50,527 bases of DNA from Lacrimispora amygdalina. GTDB taxonomy: Bacteria > Bacillota > Clostridia > Lachnospirales > Lachnospiraceae. Position numbers and translations under genes: made by a program. The first letter of the stretch is position 1. Every line of letters starts with the position of its first letter. The notes beneath the pieces are model-generated. The model saw nothing but the letters and a program-made list of their open reading frames with translations. It had not been told where the DNA came from and did no database searches. The stretch is taken from the NCBI RefSeq assembly GCF_003432035.1, contig NZ_QOHO01000021.1, forward strand, positions 1-50,527, in the 5' to 3' direction. Shown here piece after piece: positions 1 through 9,643 of this stretch.

Positions 1-36
1 AGTTTACCTTTTGAATTTGTTCATTCCTAAGTTTTG

Positions 37-65
37 TTGACTTTTTGATGAAATCGGAGTATAAT
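37..65 (+). promoter_or_regulatory. Sigma-A type promoter of the DUF4143 ATPase gene
   Basis: A -35 box TTGACT (37-42) and a perfect -10 box TATAAT (60-65) are separated by exactly 17 bases. They lie about 30 bases upstream of the ATPase start, which has a GGAGGTGA ribosome binding site at 82-89. This is the closest match to a housekeeping promoter in the window. It implies constitutive transcription of a single gene. Confidence 0.8.
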
Positions 66-94
66 TCACATAGTAAATCTTGGAGGTGAAGAAC

Positions 95-1327
95 ATGCAA
101 AGGATCAAACGCAGTGATTATCTGGATTGGCTGGTACGGCATAAGGATAAACAAATCATTAAGGTAGTATCCGGTGTACGCAGATGCGGAAAATCCACGC
201 TATTTGCCATCTATCATGATTATCTGCTGGAAAACGGAATGGATGACCGCCAGATCATCATGCTTAACTTTGAAGATGTTGAGTATGAAGAACTTTCAAA
301 TTACCGTCTTCTGTACGATTATGTCAAGCAGCTTCTGCTGCCCGACCGTATGAACTACATCTTTCTGGACGAAATACAGCATGTTGAACAGTTTGAAAAA
401 GCTGTGGACAGCTTGTTTCTAAAAGAAAACTGCGACGTATATATTACCGGCTCGAACGCCTATTTCATGTCAGGTGAGCTTGCTACCCAGCTTTCCGGCA
501 GGTATGTGGAGTTAAAAATGCTGCCTCTTTCATTCAAGGAATTTTGTTCCGGTTTGGACGAGCAAAAGCAAAGCTTGACGAAAAACGAGAAATTCAATCT
601 CTATATTGAATTAAGTTCCTTCCCGTATGTCCTGCGGTATGGCTATGACCAAAAGGAAGCGCGGGAATACTTAAGAGATATCTACAACACTGTTTTGCTA
701 AAGGATGTTGTAGCACGGCTGCGCGTATCCGATGTGAATATGTTGGAGAACGTTACAAAATTCTTACTCCATAATATTGGGAACCGTGTTTCGGCAACTA
801 AGATCGCCGCTACATTGAAATCTCAGGGAAAAAGCATCGACCAGAAGACGGTAGATCGATATATTCGGGGCTTGACCGACAGCCTGATGCTATACGAAGC
901 CGGCCGCTACAACATCAAGGGTAAACAATTTCTGACACAGCAAAATAAATATTATGCCGCCGACGTTGCGATTCGGAATACCCTGGTCCGTGGAAAGGAC
1001 AGCGATGTGGGCCATATTCTTGAAAACATCGTATATCTGGAACTGCTGAGACGAGGCTATGAGGTCTATGTCGGCCAATTAGACGACGGCGGTGAAGTAG
1101 ACTTTGTGGCTATCGGGACGGATGGCGTAGCCTATTATCAGGTGTCGGCAACAACCCTTGAGGAAGAAACGTTGAAACGAGAGCTGGCCCCATTCAGGAA
1201 AATTGCCGACAACTATCCCAAATATCTGTTGACGCTGGATGAGGCTTTCGGAACAGCCGACTATGACGGCATTCAAAAGAGAAATGTTCTTGATTGGCTG
1301 CTTGGAGAGGTAAAAGAACAGCGCTGA
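95..1327 (+). CDS. AAA-family ATPase with DUF4143 domain
   Basis: About 410 residues. The ATG at 95 is preferred over a TTG at 80 because GGAGGTGA (82-89) sits just before it. The N-terminal half is a P-loop domain: Walker A GVRRCGKST at about residues 27-35 and Walker B IFLDE at about 89-93. The C-terminal part has the DUF4143 layout, including a nuclease-like strand pair (GGEVDFVA, then YYQVS). Proteins of this family are very common in Firmicutes, Bacteroidetes and archaea, often several per genome, and are frequently linked to defence or mobile regions. Their biochemical role is not settled. It is a single-gene unit with its own strong promoter and does not belong to the minus-strand operons that follow. 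The family call is firm; the function is unknown. Confidence 0.9.
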   Translation: MQRIKRSDYLDWLVRHKDKQIIKVVSGVRRCGKSTLFAIYHDYLLENGMDDRQIIMLNFEDVEYEELSNYRLLYDYVKQLLLPDRMNYIFLDEIQHVEQFEKAVDSLFLKENCDVYITGSNAYFMSGELATQLSGRYVELKMLPLSFKEFCSGLDEQKQSLTKNEKFNLYIELSSFPYVLRYGYDQKEAREYLRDIYNTVLLKDVVARLRVSDVNMLENVTKFLLHNIGNRVSATKIAATLKSQGKSIDQKTVDRYIRGLTDSLMLYEAGRYNIKGKQFLTQQNKYYAADVAIRNTLVRGKDSDVGHILENIVYLELLRRGYEVYVGQLDDGGEVDFVAIGTDGVAYYQVSATTLEEETLKRELAPFRKIADNYPKYLLTLDEAFGTADYDGIQKRNVLDWLLGEVKEQR

Positions 1328-1460
1328 TAACGGACCGCGCCATTCCCGCAAGCCGCCAGGGTATTCGAGATGCTCTACAGGAATTGAAGTTGTCTTCCAC
1401 GCAAAACCTGCTGGATAAGAACTTTGGCCTTAGCCTTTCGGACCAATACTGGATTTGCCC
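1327..1460 (+). pseudogene. Remnant of a HipA-like kinase N-terminus
   Basis: Just after the ATPase stop, an overlapping forward frame reads like real protein for about 45 codons and then degrades. It contains RAIPASRQGIRDAL and LLDKNFGLSLSDQYWICP. From memory, these resemble the N-terminus of HipA-domain proteins of Clostridia, where a 'sLsDQYWi.P' segment precedes the kinase fold. After about 1460 the frame turns into low-complexity Ser/Ala/Asn and stops at 1500. There is no ribosome binding site or good start codon, and the N-terminal lead-in is missing. I read it as a decayed gene fragment. The family assignment is tentative. Confidence 0.45.
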
Positions 1461-1562
1461 CGCTTCCGCCTCATCTTCAAATTCAGAAGATAACAATTGA
1501 TGCTTCTGGCCGTCTTTCTGGTGTTCGAGCATCTGAACGCAGATGGAAGTCGGCTTAACTTT

Positions 1563-3296
1563 CTATCTATTCCGTAAAGAGTCAAGAGCATTAAATACGT
1601 TCACTATACCATAACCCCAATATACGTTGGGGTATTCCATATTTCTATCCCGTTCGGAGCCTGTAACCAAGAGTGTGCGGACCCGCGCCCCGTTCATGTT
1701 AGGCTCATTTCCTTCCACAACACCCCACTGTAAAAGGATTGCGCTTAATGCTGCCGTAATAGAAGCAGAAACGCTGGTTCCGCTCATGGTCCCAACACCA
1801 TGGGGATAAATACCCTGCACATTAACGCCTGGAGCCACAAAGTCAGGAGACATCATAGGCAGTCTGGTAGGCCCCCAGGAAGAAGCAATGTAGAGGCTGT
1901 TGGAAGCGGAATTATACGCACCGCAAGTAATTGTGCCAATGGCAGTGGCAGGCACAACAATGGTATATTGAGGAGTCGAAATATTAAAATCCACCTCCGG
2001 ACTGATCATGCCTGTAATAGGCAGCCATGCATGATACTTGCCATTTAGTATCGTATCTCCATGCAGTGTAATTTGCCAGATTCCGGGGGTAGGATCTATG
2101 ACGGTAACAATAGCTACGCGACTTCCAGATTGGAAATAGGATACTCGAACCAATGATTTTTCAAAAATGAGAGTTTGCGAAAAAAGTGTGCCCCGTGTAT
2201 AAGGAATATTGCGCACGGTTTCGCCTGCAGGAGACTTGATTGAAACAGAAATTTTATCCCAGGGCTCACTCCAAATATAGGTTGAAAAACAACTTACCCT
2301 GTCTCTAACATTGACCTCCATTATTTGGGTGTCTCCTGTATTCAACAGCGTCCCGTCAGTATGATGGCGGGCATTACTTTCGTTTCCTGCCGCGGTGCAA
2401 ATAACCACACCCGTCATACTGGAAACGAATGACATGTATGCTTCCGGCAACGTATAGCCATCATGGCCTCCAAAATTGGTGCCTAAGGCTATGCAAATCG
2501 CAACAGGACGATGCAATTCATAAGCCCTGTCTATGATGAATTGTATTCCCAGCATAACATCCGTTGCGTCAAAAACATAGTCCATATTTTCTTTCGGAGT
2601 ACAAGTTGTGCTTAGACTATAGCGACTGGCTCTCTTAAGTTTAACGGCAATAATTTCTGAATTCGGTGCAACCCCTGAAAAAGTATTACCTTCCCTGGCA
2701 GCTGCTACGGATGCCAGAAAAGTGCCATGGCCTACCGTGTCCTGATGAGGTACTATTTCGTGTGGATTTTCTGATTGTAAGGCTATGTTAATATCCTCCT
2801 GGGTAAATACCGACCCAAACCTCATATTAGGAAGAAAATTTCCCCTTATGGTTTGATCCCATATATATGCAATTTTAGAACTTCCAGCCGCATATTGAAA
2901 CTCCGGAAGGGTATAATCAATACCTGTATCTACAAATCCCAGAAGAACGCCCCGTCCGCTTAAGTTAAGATCAGGAAGCCGATGGAGGCGTAAGGCGCCG
3001 GTTGCTTCTAAAACACTCTTGTCTAAAAGAGTATAACCAACGGGATGAACATCCACCAGGCTTTCACCTAACCTTCGAACGACATCTGTAAAATAAAGTT
3101 CTGATACATATAGGATTGCAAAAGAGTAGGATAAGATGGTCCCCAAACGAACATAAGGGTTTTCCTGAATAAATATTCTAACCTGTTCCGTGTACATGAT
3201 GTGAAAGGATACTGTTGTGGGAAGCTCTATAAAATCCTCCAAGGGTAATTCACTTGAACCATCTTCCATAGGATTCCCGTTAATATAATCTGCCAT
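1563..3296 (-). CDS. S8 (subtilisin) family serine peptidase, CspC-like
   Basis: About 577 residues with the full catalytic set: Asp123 in FVDTGID, His190 in GHGTF, oxyanion Asn305 in AAGNES and Ser508 in MSGTSVS. The fold is interrupted by a long beta-rich insert (about residues 310-460) between the Asn and Ser motifs, typical of the clostridial Csp-like S8 subfamily. No signal peptide is seen; the first 80 residues resemble the short Csp-type prodomain. The start at 3296 follows TTGGAGAAAATGAA. The longer frame from 3344 would translate through the repeat-rich leader and is rejected. In Clostridia these proteases process spore or envelope proteins, but nothing nearby identifies a substrate. 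Unlike CspC itself, the triad is intact, so it should be active. It is monocistronic and convergent with the ATPase. Confidence 0.88.
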   Translation of the reverse strand: MADYINGNPMEDGSSELPLEDFIELPTTVSFHIMYTEQVRIFIQENPYVRLGTILSYSFAILYVSELYFTDVVRRLGESLVDVHPVGYTLLDKSVLEATGALRLHRLPDLNLSGRGVLLGFVDTGIDYTLPEFQYAAGSSKIAYIWDQTIRGNFLPNMRFGSVFTQEDINIALQSENPHEIVPHQDTVGHGTFLASVAAAREGNTFSGVAPNSEIIAVKLKRASRYSLSTTCTPKENMDYVFDATDVMLGIQFIIDRAYELHRPVAICIALGTNFGGHDGYTLPEAYMSFVSSMTGVVICTAAGNESNARHHTDGTLLNTGDTQIMEVNVRDRVSCFSTYIWSEPWDKISVSIKSPAGETVRNIPYTRGTLFSQTLIFEKSLVRVSYFQSGSRVAIVTVIDPTPGIWQITLHGDTILNGKYHAWLPITGMISPEVDFNISTPQYTIVVPATAIGTITCGAYNSASNSLYIASSWGPTRLPMMSPDFVAPGVNVQGIYPHGVGTMSGTSVSASITAALSAILLQWGVVEGNEPNMNGARVRTLLVTGSERDRNMEYPNVYWGYGIVNVFNALDSLRNR

Positions 3297-3311
3297 TTCA
3301 TTTTCTCCAAT

Positions 3312-3343
3312 TGATTTATATAAACAATGATTTATATAAATCA
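3312..3343. promoter_or_regulatory. Direct repeat and palindrome upstream of the S8 peptidase
   Basis: The 13-mer TGATTTATATAAA occurs twice (3312-3324 and 3328-3340), 16 bases apart. The second copy extends into a perfect 16-base palindrome (3328-3343). The block ends about 16 bases from the peptidase start codon, so it overlaps the 5' untranslated region or promoter and could be an operator. The regulator is unknown. Confidence 0.5.
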
Positions 3344-3421
3344 ATATATGTGAAGAAGCGTCTTTTTTGCATGAATCTATATTTTTTACAACAGTGACCG
3401 GGCGGTTCTGTATTAATGATC

Positions 3422-5587
3422 TTATCTTATTGTCTCGTATTTAATGCTAACTTTCCCATCTTCGTCCTTATAAACCACGATCCTTTTCTCCCCCAATGGA
3501 ACCGTCAAGCTAAATATATCTACTTCATCAGGAACTGCCGGCTGAAATACAAAACCATCGGAAGTATCTGGGTTTAAGGTAATGCCTGCGATTTCTTCTA
3601 TTATGATAGAAATCGGAGCACTGGCCCAGGGATGACAGAAGCTGAAATTCCATTTTTTTGTTTTTTCCCACACTTCAGAACAGGTAGTCGCGCCGTTTTT
3701 AATCATGTTCATCCAACTATTTTCCTCTTCACTGATCAGGAGCTGATAAACCACATCTTTTCTTCCTGCTCTTGCCAGATCCTTCATGATAAAATAGGTA
3801 GTCATTACGCCACAGTTAAATCCCCGTTCAATCAGCAGATTCGTCATGGTTTCTTTCGCTTCTGCCGGAGCAAAATCAAAGTACAAGGGATACATATTGG
3901 AATGAAGCGCACTGTGATTACTTCCTTCCGCATCTATAAACAATTTTGTTTGCTCATTATAAAATACCTTCAAGAAGGATTGATATAGCGTATCCCAGCC
4001 CGGTGTCAAAGGAAGGTCAAGAATCGTTTCTATCTGGTTCAATACCTTATATGCACCAAGGTAAAGTGCATTGATGACATTATGGCATCCCTTACCTACC
4101 GGATCATTCATGACATCCGCCCCTCCCAAATCAAAATCATAATCATCCCGGAACTCCTGCGGCCAGTCTACGAGATTCCATTTCTCATAAACATCTTCCA
4201 AAAGAAAATCCTGCCTTTCAAATGTTTTGAAATAGGTTACTATGCCTTTGGCAGTCGGATAATACGTTCTCAAAAATTCTTTATCTCCGGTAAAGGAATA
4301 ATCCGTCATCAGTAATTGCGACCAGAGAAGTGAAAAGTCTGCGATTTCCTGCATATAACTTCCTGGTGATACGGACATTAAGCCCTCGGAAATAGTACGT
4401 GTTTGGGCAAACTGATCGACACATTTTCTCAGCATATCGGTTTTTCCCGTAAGCCATACCTGAGAACGGGAAGTGATCATCGAATCACCCAGATACTGCC
4501 CCTTTTCTCTTGTTGGACAATCAATATACCCCTCCTGAGTTCCCAGCCTTACCCCATTTTTGCATAACTGAAACACAGCATCAAGATTTGGTACACTGCT
4601 CGTTAACGTACATAACGCTTCATCCATAGGATAATGGCGCAAAAGCAACTTAACTTCAAGCAGTTCAACGCCCTCATCGACAATCAGCTCTGCATAACGG
4701 AATCCTTTATACTCATATGCCTCCAGCCGGCATTCCCCATCCGCGAGCGTCCAAAATTCCTGGTATTTTATTTTTTGGGGCCAGTCATAATGAACATCTC
4801 CATTTTCATCTAAATCTTCCGCACAGCGGATTTCAATTTTCTGGCCGGATGCTCCCTTTGCTCGTAAAACAAGGCTTCCTGTCACTTCCTGTCCAACATC
4901 AACTTTCCAATGCCCTTGGCTGATTTCGCTGATGAGTTCCACCGGCTGTTCTTTTATAGCTAAGGTCTGGGTAGGTTGCTCGATCAGCTGATAATCCGCC
5001 CACTGAGCCAAACTCATTTCTTCCCACGTGGAATCATCAAACGCCAACTGATTCCATTCCTCATCCCATTTACGGCTGTCAAAATCCTCCAAATACTGAA
5101 CGGTGTAGCCCACAGTTTCTCCACTATACGCATTTGAAATCATGTGTTTCCAGGCTAATGAAGTACTGGTCAAAGTCTGTTCGTTTACAATTTCGGCTGC
5201 CACGCCAAACCTTCCATCCGCACTATTAAACACACGATTTACCGCCCCAAAATAGTAAAGATGAACTGCAATTACGTTGTCCCCCTCCAAAAGATAGGGT
5301 GTAATATCGATTTTATTGTAGTAATATTTTTCAGGATACGCTGGAGCGGGACCTTGTGTAATGAAATTGCCGTTTATATAAAGTTTGTAATAATCGTCAG
5401 CGGATAGATAAAGTGTATACTCCGATGGGGTCTGGTCCACCGTAAATGTGGAACGCGCCAGCACATGTAAATTTTCCACACCAAATTTGCGGAGTTCTTT
5501 GGGTTGTGTTTCTTTATGATAGGGATTCTCCGGTTCAATATCTTTTAGCTGATCAATGGTATACCATGTTAAAGCGGGCGTTATCAT
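3422..5587 (-). CDS. Glycoside hydrolase family 78-like (alpha-L-rhamnosidase)
   Basis: About 721 residues. The N-terminal half is beta-sandwich: a sugar-binding module with YKLYINGNF and GDNVIAVHLYYFG, then a jelly roll ending in YKGFRYAEL. The (alpha/alpha)6 barrel begins near DCPTREKGQYLGDS, the counterpart of the GH78 DCPQRDER-GWTGD catalytic motif. The C-terminus is a short beta domain. No signal peptide, so it probably acts inside the cell on imported oligosaccharides, releasing terminal alpha-L-rhamnose. The start is set by an ATGA overlap with the preceding lyase gene and by AAAGGAG 11 bases upstream; the in-frame ATG at 5617 lies inside the lyase gene. It is the last gene of the glycan operon. 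Exact specificity (rhamnose or another deoxyhexose) is inferred from family and context. Confidence 0.82.
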   Translation of the reverse strand: MITPALTWYTIDQLKDIEPENPYHKETQPKELRKFGVENLHVLARSTFTVDQTPSEYTLYLSADDYYKLYINGNFITQGPAPAYPEKYYYNKIDITPYLLEGDNVIAVHLYYFGAVNRVFNSADGRFGVAAEIVNEQTLTSTSLAWKHMISNAYSGETVGYTVQYLEDFDSRKWDEEWNQLAFDDSTWEEMSLAQWADYQLIEQPTQTLAIKEQPVELISEISQGHWKVDVGQEVTGSLVLRAKGASGQKIEIRCAEDLDENGDVHYDWPQKIKYQEFWTLADGECRLEAYEYKGFRYAELIVDEGVELLEVKLLLRHYPMDEALCTLTSSVPNLDAVFQLCKNGVRLGTQEGYIDCPTREKGQYLGDSMITSRSQVWLTGKTDMLRKCVDQFAQTRTISEGLMSVSPGSYMQEIADFSLLWSQLLMTDYSFTGDKEFLRTYYPTAKGIVTYFKTFERQDFLLEDVYEKWNLVDWPQEFRDDYDFDLGGADVMNDPVGKGCHNVINALYLGAYKVLNQIETILDLPLTPGWDTLYQSFLKVFYNEQTKLFIDAEGSNHSALHSNMYPLYFDFAPAEAKETMTNLLIERGFNCGVMTTYFIMKDLARAGRKDVVYQLLISEEENSWMNMIKNGATTCSEVWEKTKKWNFSFCHPWASAPISIIIEEIAGITLNPDTSDGFVFQPAVPDEVDIFSLTVPLGEKRIVVYKDEDGKVSIKYETIR

Positions 5588-7752
5588 ATCCTTGTGAGCT
5601 CCTTTCCTGTTATCCATGAGAATTGATAGCTTTCATTATTTACTGAGAAAGAGATTCTGATTTCTTCGCCTTCCACGTCTTCGCCAGCCTTTTGATAAGT
5701 TACCGTGCCGTTAGATTGAACCTCGACATCACTTATCACCGGAGCTGCTTCTGTTGCTTGATAAGGAACGATAACTGTACCAAAATAGCGATTTTCAGAA
5801 GTTTCCGTATCCTGATATTTTACGATGACCGATTCTCTTAAAACATCCATTGCATCGGATACATAACCGTCTGTAAGCTCCGATTCCAGATTTCCGGTGG
5901 CGCCGAAGGCAACCCGGACATCGTCGCTGCTGTCGGTAATCTCTCCATTCGTAATCTTCAAATTTTCACGCTCTGTATCTCTGTTATAATAAATCTGGAC
6001 CTTGGAATCCGTCTCCAAATGTTCGACTTTATCCACGATCAGCAAATAGAGATTGTCTACGAATGCAATCAGCCGTTTATGGATAACCGGTAAGAAGTTA
6101 TGCTGCTCTGCATCTGCAGCCAACACCTGCCCATCACACAGATCATTAATCCAACCGATATATGCCTCTTCCGACGGATAACTATAAGTCCAGGAATCCT
6201 TATAAGTAAATGGATCTTTGTTATCAACGGTCAGCGTGTTATGGGAGGACGCCTGTTTAAAGATTTTCCGGAAATTGCCGCTGATTTTTTCGCCGTTTAC
6301 CGGAGTGACTTCCTGTTCGTTTCCATTATAGGTAAAACGTCCCGGATCTACGATCAGCGGCTTCCCTAATGCCATAAAGTCAAATCCCATAGGGTCTATA
6401 TGCTGATGTGTGTCATAAATCGGTACCCGGCAGGCAAAAAAGACACTATAAGCTTGGGTGGTCCAATCGGTTCGGAAACAGATTTGCTTCAAATCCCTGG
6501 TTCCTTCATCTTTTTGAAAACTGGACGTAGGAAGGCTGATTGCAGCCTCAGCCGGTTTTCCCAGATAATCCATAAAACCGGTCAGATCTGTCATGTCCCA
6601 GATATATTCCAAGGCCAATTTTTTTACTGCGGTTTCTCCGGTCAGGCTCTTGATTCCCTCCAAGCACGTTGGATCGTTATATGCCTCATAAGCATACACA
6701 CCCATCCGAACAGGGAAGGAATCGCTGGCATCAGAATCGCCCCATGGCACATTTCGCCCATTGGGACGCAATGTATGAAAGGTATAAGAAACCGCCTTGT
6801 CTAACAATGCCTGATAATCAGCAGACATTTGATCCCCGTCCCGTTTGGCTGTCATTTCGGCGAAATAAAAATAATACATGGTTTCATTATGGTAATGTGG
6901 GCACCCCTCTAAGTGTCCGCCGGCATCTGTAATTTGAATAGATGCGCAACGCTCTAACTGGAGCTTTGCAAACTCCTTAACCGTCTGGGAATCCTTTAAT
7001 TCCGGAAGATTCACACTAGCTGCATAAAGTCCCAGACTTTCCATTATGTAATGGTTATGGTCTGCATTCGGATAATATTGGGGGCTGATTTCATAGAGCA
7101 CTTCCAGATGCTCATAAACGGATATTGTATAGGGTTCTACAATATCCGCAGTTAATAGACCGGTACCAGCTAAATACTGAAGCACAGACGGCCATGTTTT
7201 AAACATGCGGATGCCTGCTTCCAGTGATCGCCAGGGAGCTGCTACACCCTCGCCTCCAGAGAAATTATTGGTAGTTAATGCAGGACGTGGATTCTGTTCA
7301 ATCCAGTCCAAAAGTTCTTGTTTCACTTTTAAGGCATATTTTTCATCCTCCGTTAGCAAATATGCCTGAAGGAGCATGACCCAGCTTTCCATCCGATTCA
7401 GTACATACAAAAATTCAACATCACTAACTCCTTCTGGATAAGCGAACCATGCTGGCGGGTTGCCAACAAAGCAAAAAGCATTATTTGTACCTACCAGCAA
7501 AAGATTCCCCTCCATTGCTTTATCCGCAAACATCAGAATCATTTCCCGACTGGTCATCTCATAGGTTTTCTCCACCAGCTTTCCGTCGGTCATTTCCATA
7601 ATCGTCAGGAATTGCGTTTCTGTTTCCGTTTTTACATAATCTGCAATGGCTTTTAAACGATCATAATCGCCTTGAAACCGCTCATTCAGGGTGTTTGTCA
7701 ATTCCTCAACCGTCATATTTGGATTTTGTAAAACTTGGTTCAAAGTCGTCAT
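5584..7752 (-). CDS. Heparinase II/III family protein (polysaccharide lyase-like)
   Basis: 722 residues without a signal peptide, giving a cytoplasmic enzyme. Residues about 1-400 form an (alpha/alpha)-toroid with the Asn/His-rich signature NADHNHYIMESLGLYAASVN and a later EGCPHYHNETMYYFYF. The C-terminal half is the beta-sandwich heparinase II/III module, with DTHQHIDPMGFDFMALGKP and VDPGRFTYNG and their conserved His and Asp. Family members cleave uronic-acid-containing glycosides by beta-elimination. Next to a beta-glucuronidase and a rhamnosidase, an oligosaccharide lyase acting on glucuronate is the likely job. The start has AAAGGAG eight bases upstream, and the gene is coupled to the GH78 gene by an ATGA overlap. 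The family call is strong; the substrate is inferred. Confidence 0.82.
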   Translation of the reverse strand: MTTLNQVLQNPNMTVEELTNTLNERFQGDYDRLKAIADYVKTETETQFLTIMEMTDGKLVEKTYEMTSREMILMFADKAMEGNLLLVGTNNAFCFVGNPPAWFAYPEGVSDVEFLYVLNRMESWVMLLQAYLLTEDEKYALKVKQELLDWIEQNPRPALTTNNFSGGEGVAAPWRSLEAGIRMFKTWPSVLQYLAGTGLLTADIVEPYTISVYEHLEVLYEISPQYYPNADHNHYIMESLGLYAASVNLPELKDSQTVKEFAKLQLERCASIQITDAGGHLEGCPHYHNETMYYFYFAEMTAKRDGDQMSADYQALLDKAVSYTFHTLRPNGRNVPWGDSDASDSFPVRMGVYAYEAYNDPTCLEGIKSLTGETAVKKLALEYIWDMTDLTGFMDYLGKPAEAAISLPTSSFQKDEGTRDLKQICFRTDWTTQAYSVFFACRVPIYDTHQHIDPMGFDFMALGKPLIVDPGRFTYNGNEQEVTPVNGEKISGNFRKIFKQASSHNTLTVDNKDPFTYKDSWTYSYPSEEAYIGWINDLCDGQVLAADAEQHNFLPVIHKRLIAFVDNLYLLIVDKVEHLETDSKVQIYYNRDTERENLKITNGEITDSSDDVRVAFGATGNLESELTDGYVSDAMDVLRESVIVKYQDTETSENRYFGTVIVPYQATEAAPVISDVEVQSNGTVTYQKAGEDVEGEEIRISFSVNNESYQFSWITGKELTRI

Positions 7753-7845
7753 AAACAGCTCTCCTTTCTTCCAGTAAGTAAGTGTATCTTGTGCTTACGA
7801 TAGTAACAGTTGCTGCTTAAAGAACTCTCTCAGACCTCCCTTCTG

Positions 7846-9624
7846 TTAACGTTGTGATTTCTCCCAGCGGTCTTTAAAATAATGGGCTGCTAATTTGGGT
7901 TTTCTATCTCTGGTAAAAATCCCTTTTTTATTTCCTCCTACGCGCATCATGCCTTGAATCGTATTAAAATCTGCAAAATTCCACAGCTGCTCTCCTACGA
8001 CAAAATCGTACTGGTCAAGAATGCTGTTCATGACGCGATAGAATTCCGTCTGGAATTCTTCGCTCCACATGTTGGGCAAGACACTATGCAAACCCGAAAT
8101 AGTATCCGCCCCATACTCAGTAATCATCCAGGGCTTCTTTATCTTCTGCCAGTATTCCATTTCATTTTTAAATGCTTCACCGGCCAATTCCAAATCGCCG
8201 GATAATTCATACCAGCCATAATACCGGTTGACACATATGACATCCATAGCCGGTGCGGTAATATCCCGCAGGTAATCATTTTGGCAGGCTACCAGGGTTA
8301 CCGGCCGGTTTTGGGAATCCAATTGATGCGCCAAATCATAAAGCGGTTTAAAATAATTGTAGGCCTCCTGCGGCTGCTTCTCCGTATCCGGCTCATTTGC
8401 AATAGACCACATAACAACACAGGGATGGTTTTTATCACGTTCTATTAAATCCTGAATGACTTCCCTATGGTGTTCTGTTGTTTTAAACTTCGCATATCCC
8501 CCTTCCGGATCATTCCAGCCAAAGTTTAGTCCGACCGCGGGTACCTCATCAATGACCACAATTCCCTCCCGGTCACATAAATTCATCATTTCTTCAGAAT
8601 AGGGATAATGTGACGTCCGGAAGGAATTCGCATGAAGCCATTTCATCAGCGAAATATCTTTCACATTTAAAGCCTGATTCATGCCCCTTCCATAAAAGTC
8701 ACTGTCTTCATGTTTTCCGAACCCCTTAAAATAGAATGGCTTTCTATTAATTAAGAACTGCGTCCCTTTTACCTCTACTGTACGGACGCCAAACTCCTGT
8801 TCATAACAATCATCACCAAAAGTTACAATCGCCTGATAAAGATATGCATTTCCCGGCTCCCATAATTTAGCATCCTTTATGATTAAACACCCGGTTTTCC
8901 CTTTCGATTCTGCGACAACCCGCTTATTTTCATCCAAGATGATCACGTTGACTTGTCCTTCACCCTGGCATTCTATCGTATATTTGACAACACCATCCGC
9001 CCCTTCAATATCCGGAGTGAGTACAATATCTTTAATATAAGATTTCGGGGTTGTATAAATTTTTACTGGCCTGTGTATTCCCGCATAATTAAAAAAATCA
9101 AAATTCGGTGAATTCCTGTCTCTTATTTTTAGCATACGGATACTTTCAAGGTCCTTTGATTCACTACCGAAGAATGCGGTTCCATGCTCATTTCCAACCG
9201 GAAGCGTTGAATAACTCACCCGATTGCTGACAGCTACGCAAAGGAGGTTTTCGCCATCATTTATCCGATTCGTAATCTCCGTTTCAAACGGCAGGAATCC
9301 TCCCTTATGCTCCGTGATCAGCAGACCATTTAGATACACTCTGGCTTCATGTGTTACCGCGCCAAAACGTAAAACCACCCGGTTATTTACCAGCATTTGC
9401 GGGACGGTAAAGGTGCATTGGTAGAATGCCCAGCCGCAATGGTCCCTGTATGCCAATTTTTCCTGCTGGTCATTATAGGAGGCCGGCACATAAAGATTGT
9501 CCGCGTATTCCAATGGCCTGGCCATCCAATTATTTTCAAAACCGGTACCGTCATCAAGTTTAAACTGCCAGATACCGGATAAATCAATGACCGCCCTGCT
9601 TTTGTTTGATTTTATATATAACAT
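7846..9624 (-). CDS. uidA: Glycoside hydrolase family 2 beta-glucuronidase
   Basis: About 592 residues with the GH2 layout: an N-terminal sugar-binding jelly roll, an immunoglobulin-like domain and a C-terminal TIM barrel. The acid/base Glu is in WSIANEP and the nucleophile Glu in WMITEYGADT. The run SFRTSHYPYSEEMM is the GH2 signature. Near the C-terminus, WNFADF followed by GGNKKGIFTRDRKPK carries the Asn-x-Lys-Gly motif that binds the glucuronate carboxylate and separates beta-glucuronidases from beta-galactosidases. No signal peptide. The ATG at 9624 follows AAAGGAG by six bases; longer starts would run into the permease gene. It probably releases beta-D-glucuronic acid from imported oligosaccharides, and could also act on host glucuronides. 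Confidence 0.88.
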   Translation of the reverse strand: MLYIKSNKSRAVIDLSGIWQFKLDDGTGFENNWMARPLEYADNLYVPASYNDQQEKLAYRDHCGWAFYQCTFTVPQMLVNNRVVLRFGAVTHEARVYLNGLLITEHKGGFLPFETEITNRINDGENLLCVAVSNRVSYSTLPVGNEHGTAFFGSESKDLESIRMLKIRDRNSPNFDFFNYAGIHRPVKIYTTPKSYIKDIVLTPDIEGADGVVKYTIECQGEGQVNVIILDENKRVVAESKGKTGCLIIKDAKLWEPGNAYLYQAIVTFGDDCYEQEFGVRTVEVKGTQFLINRKPFYFKGFGKHEDSDFYGRGMNQALNVKDISLMKWLHANSFRTSHYPYSEEMMNLCDREGIVVIDEVPAVGLNFGWNDPEGGYAKFKTTEHHREVIQDLIERDKNHPCVVMWSIANEPDTEKQPQEAYNYFKPLYDLAHQLDSQNRPVTLVACQNDYLRDITAPAMDVICVNRYYGWYELSGDLELAGEAFKNEMEYWQKIKKPWMITEYGADTISGLHSVLPNMWSEEFQTEFYRVMNSILDQYDFVVGEQLWNFADFNTIQGMMRVGGNKKGIFTRDRKPKLAAHYFKDRWEKSQR

Positions 9625-9643
9625 TTCGCTCTCCTTTTGCCAC

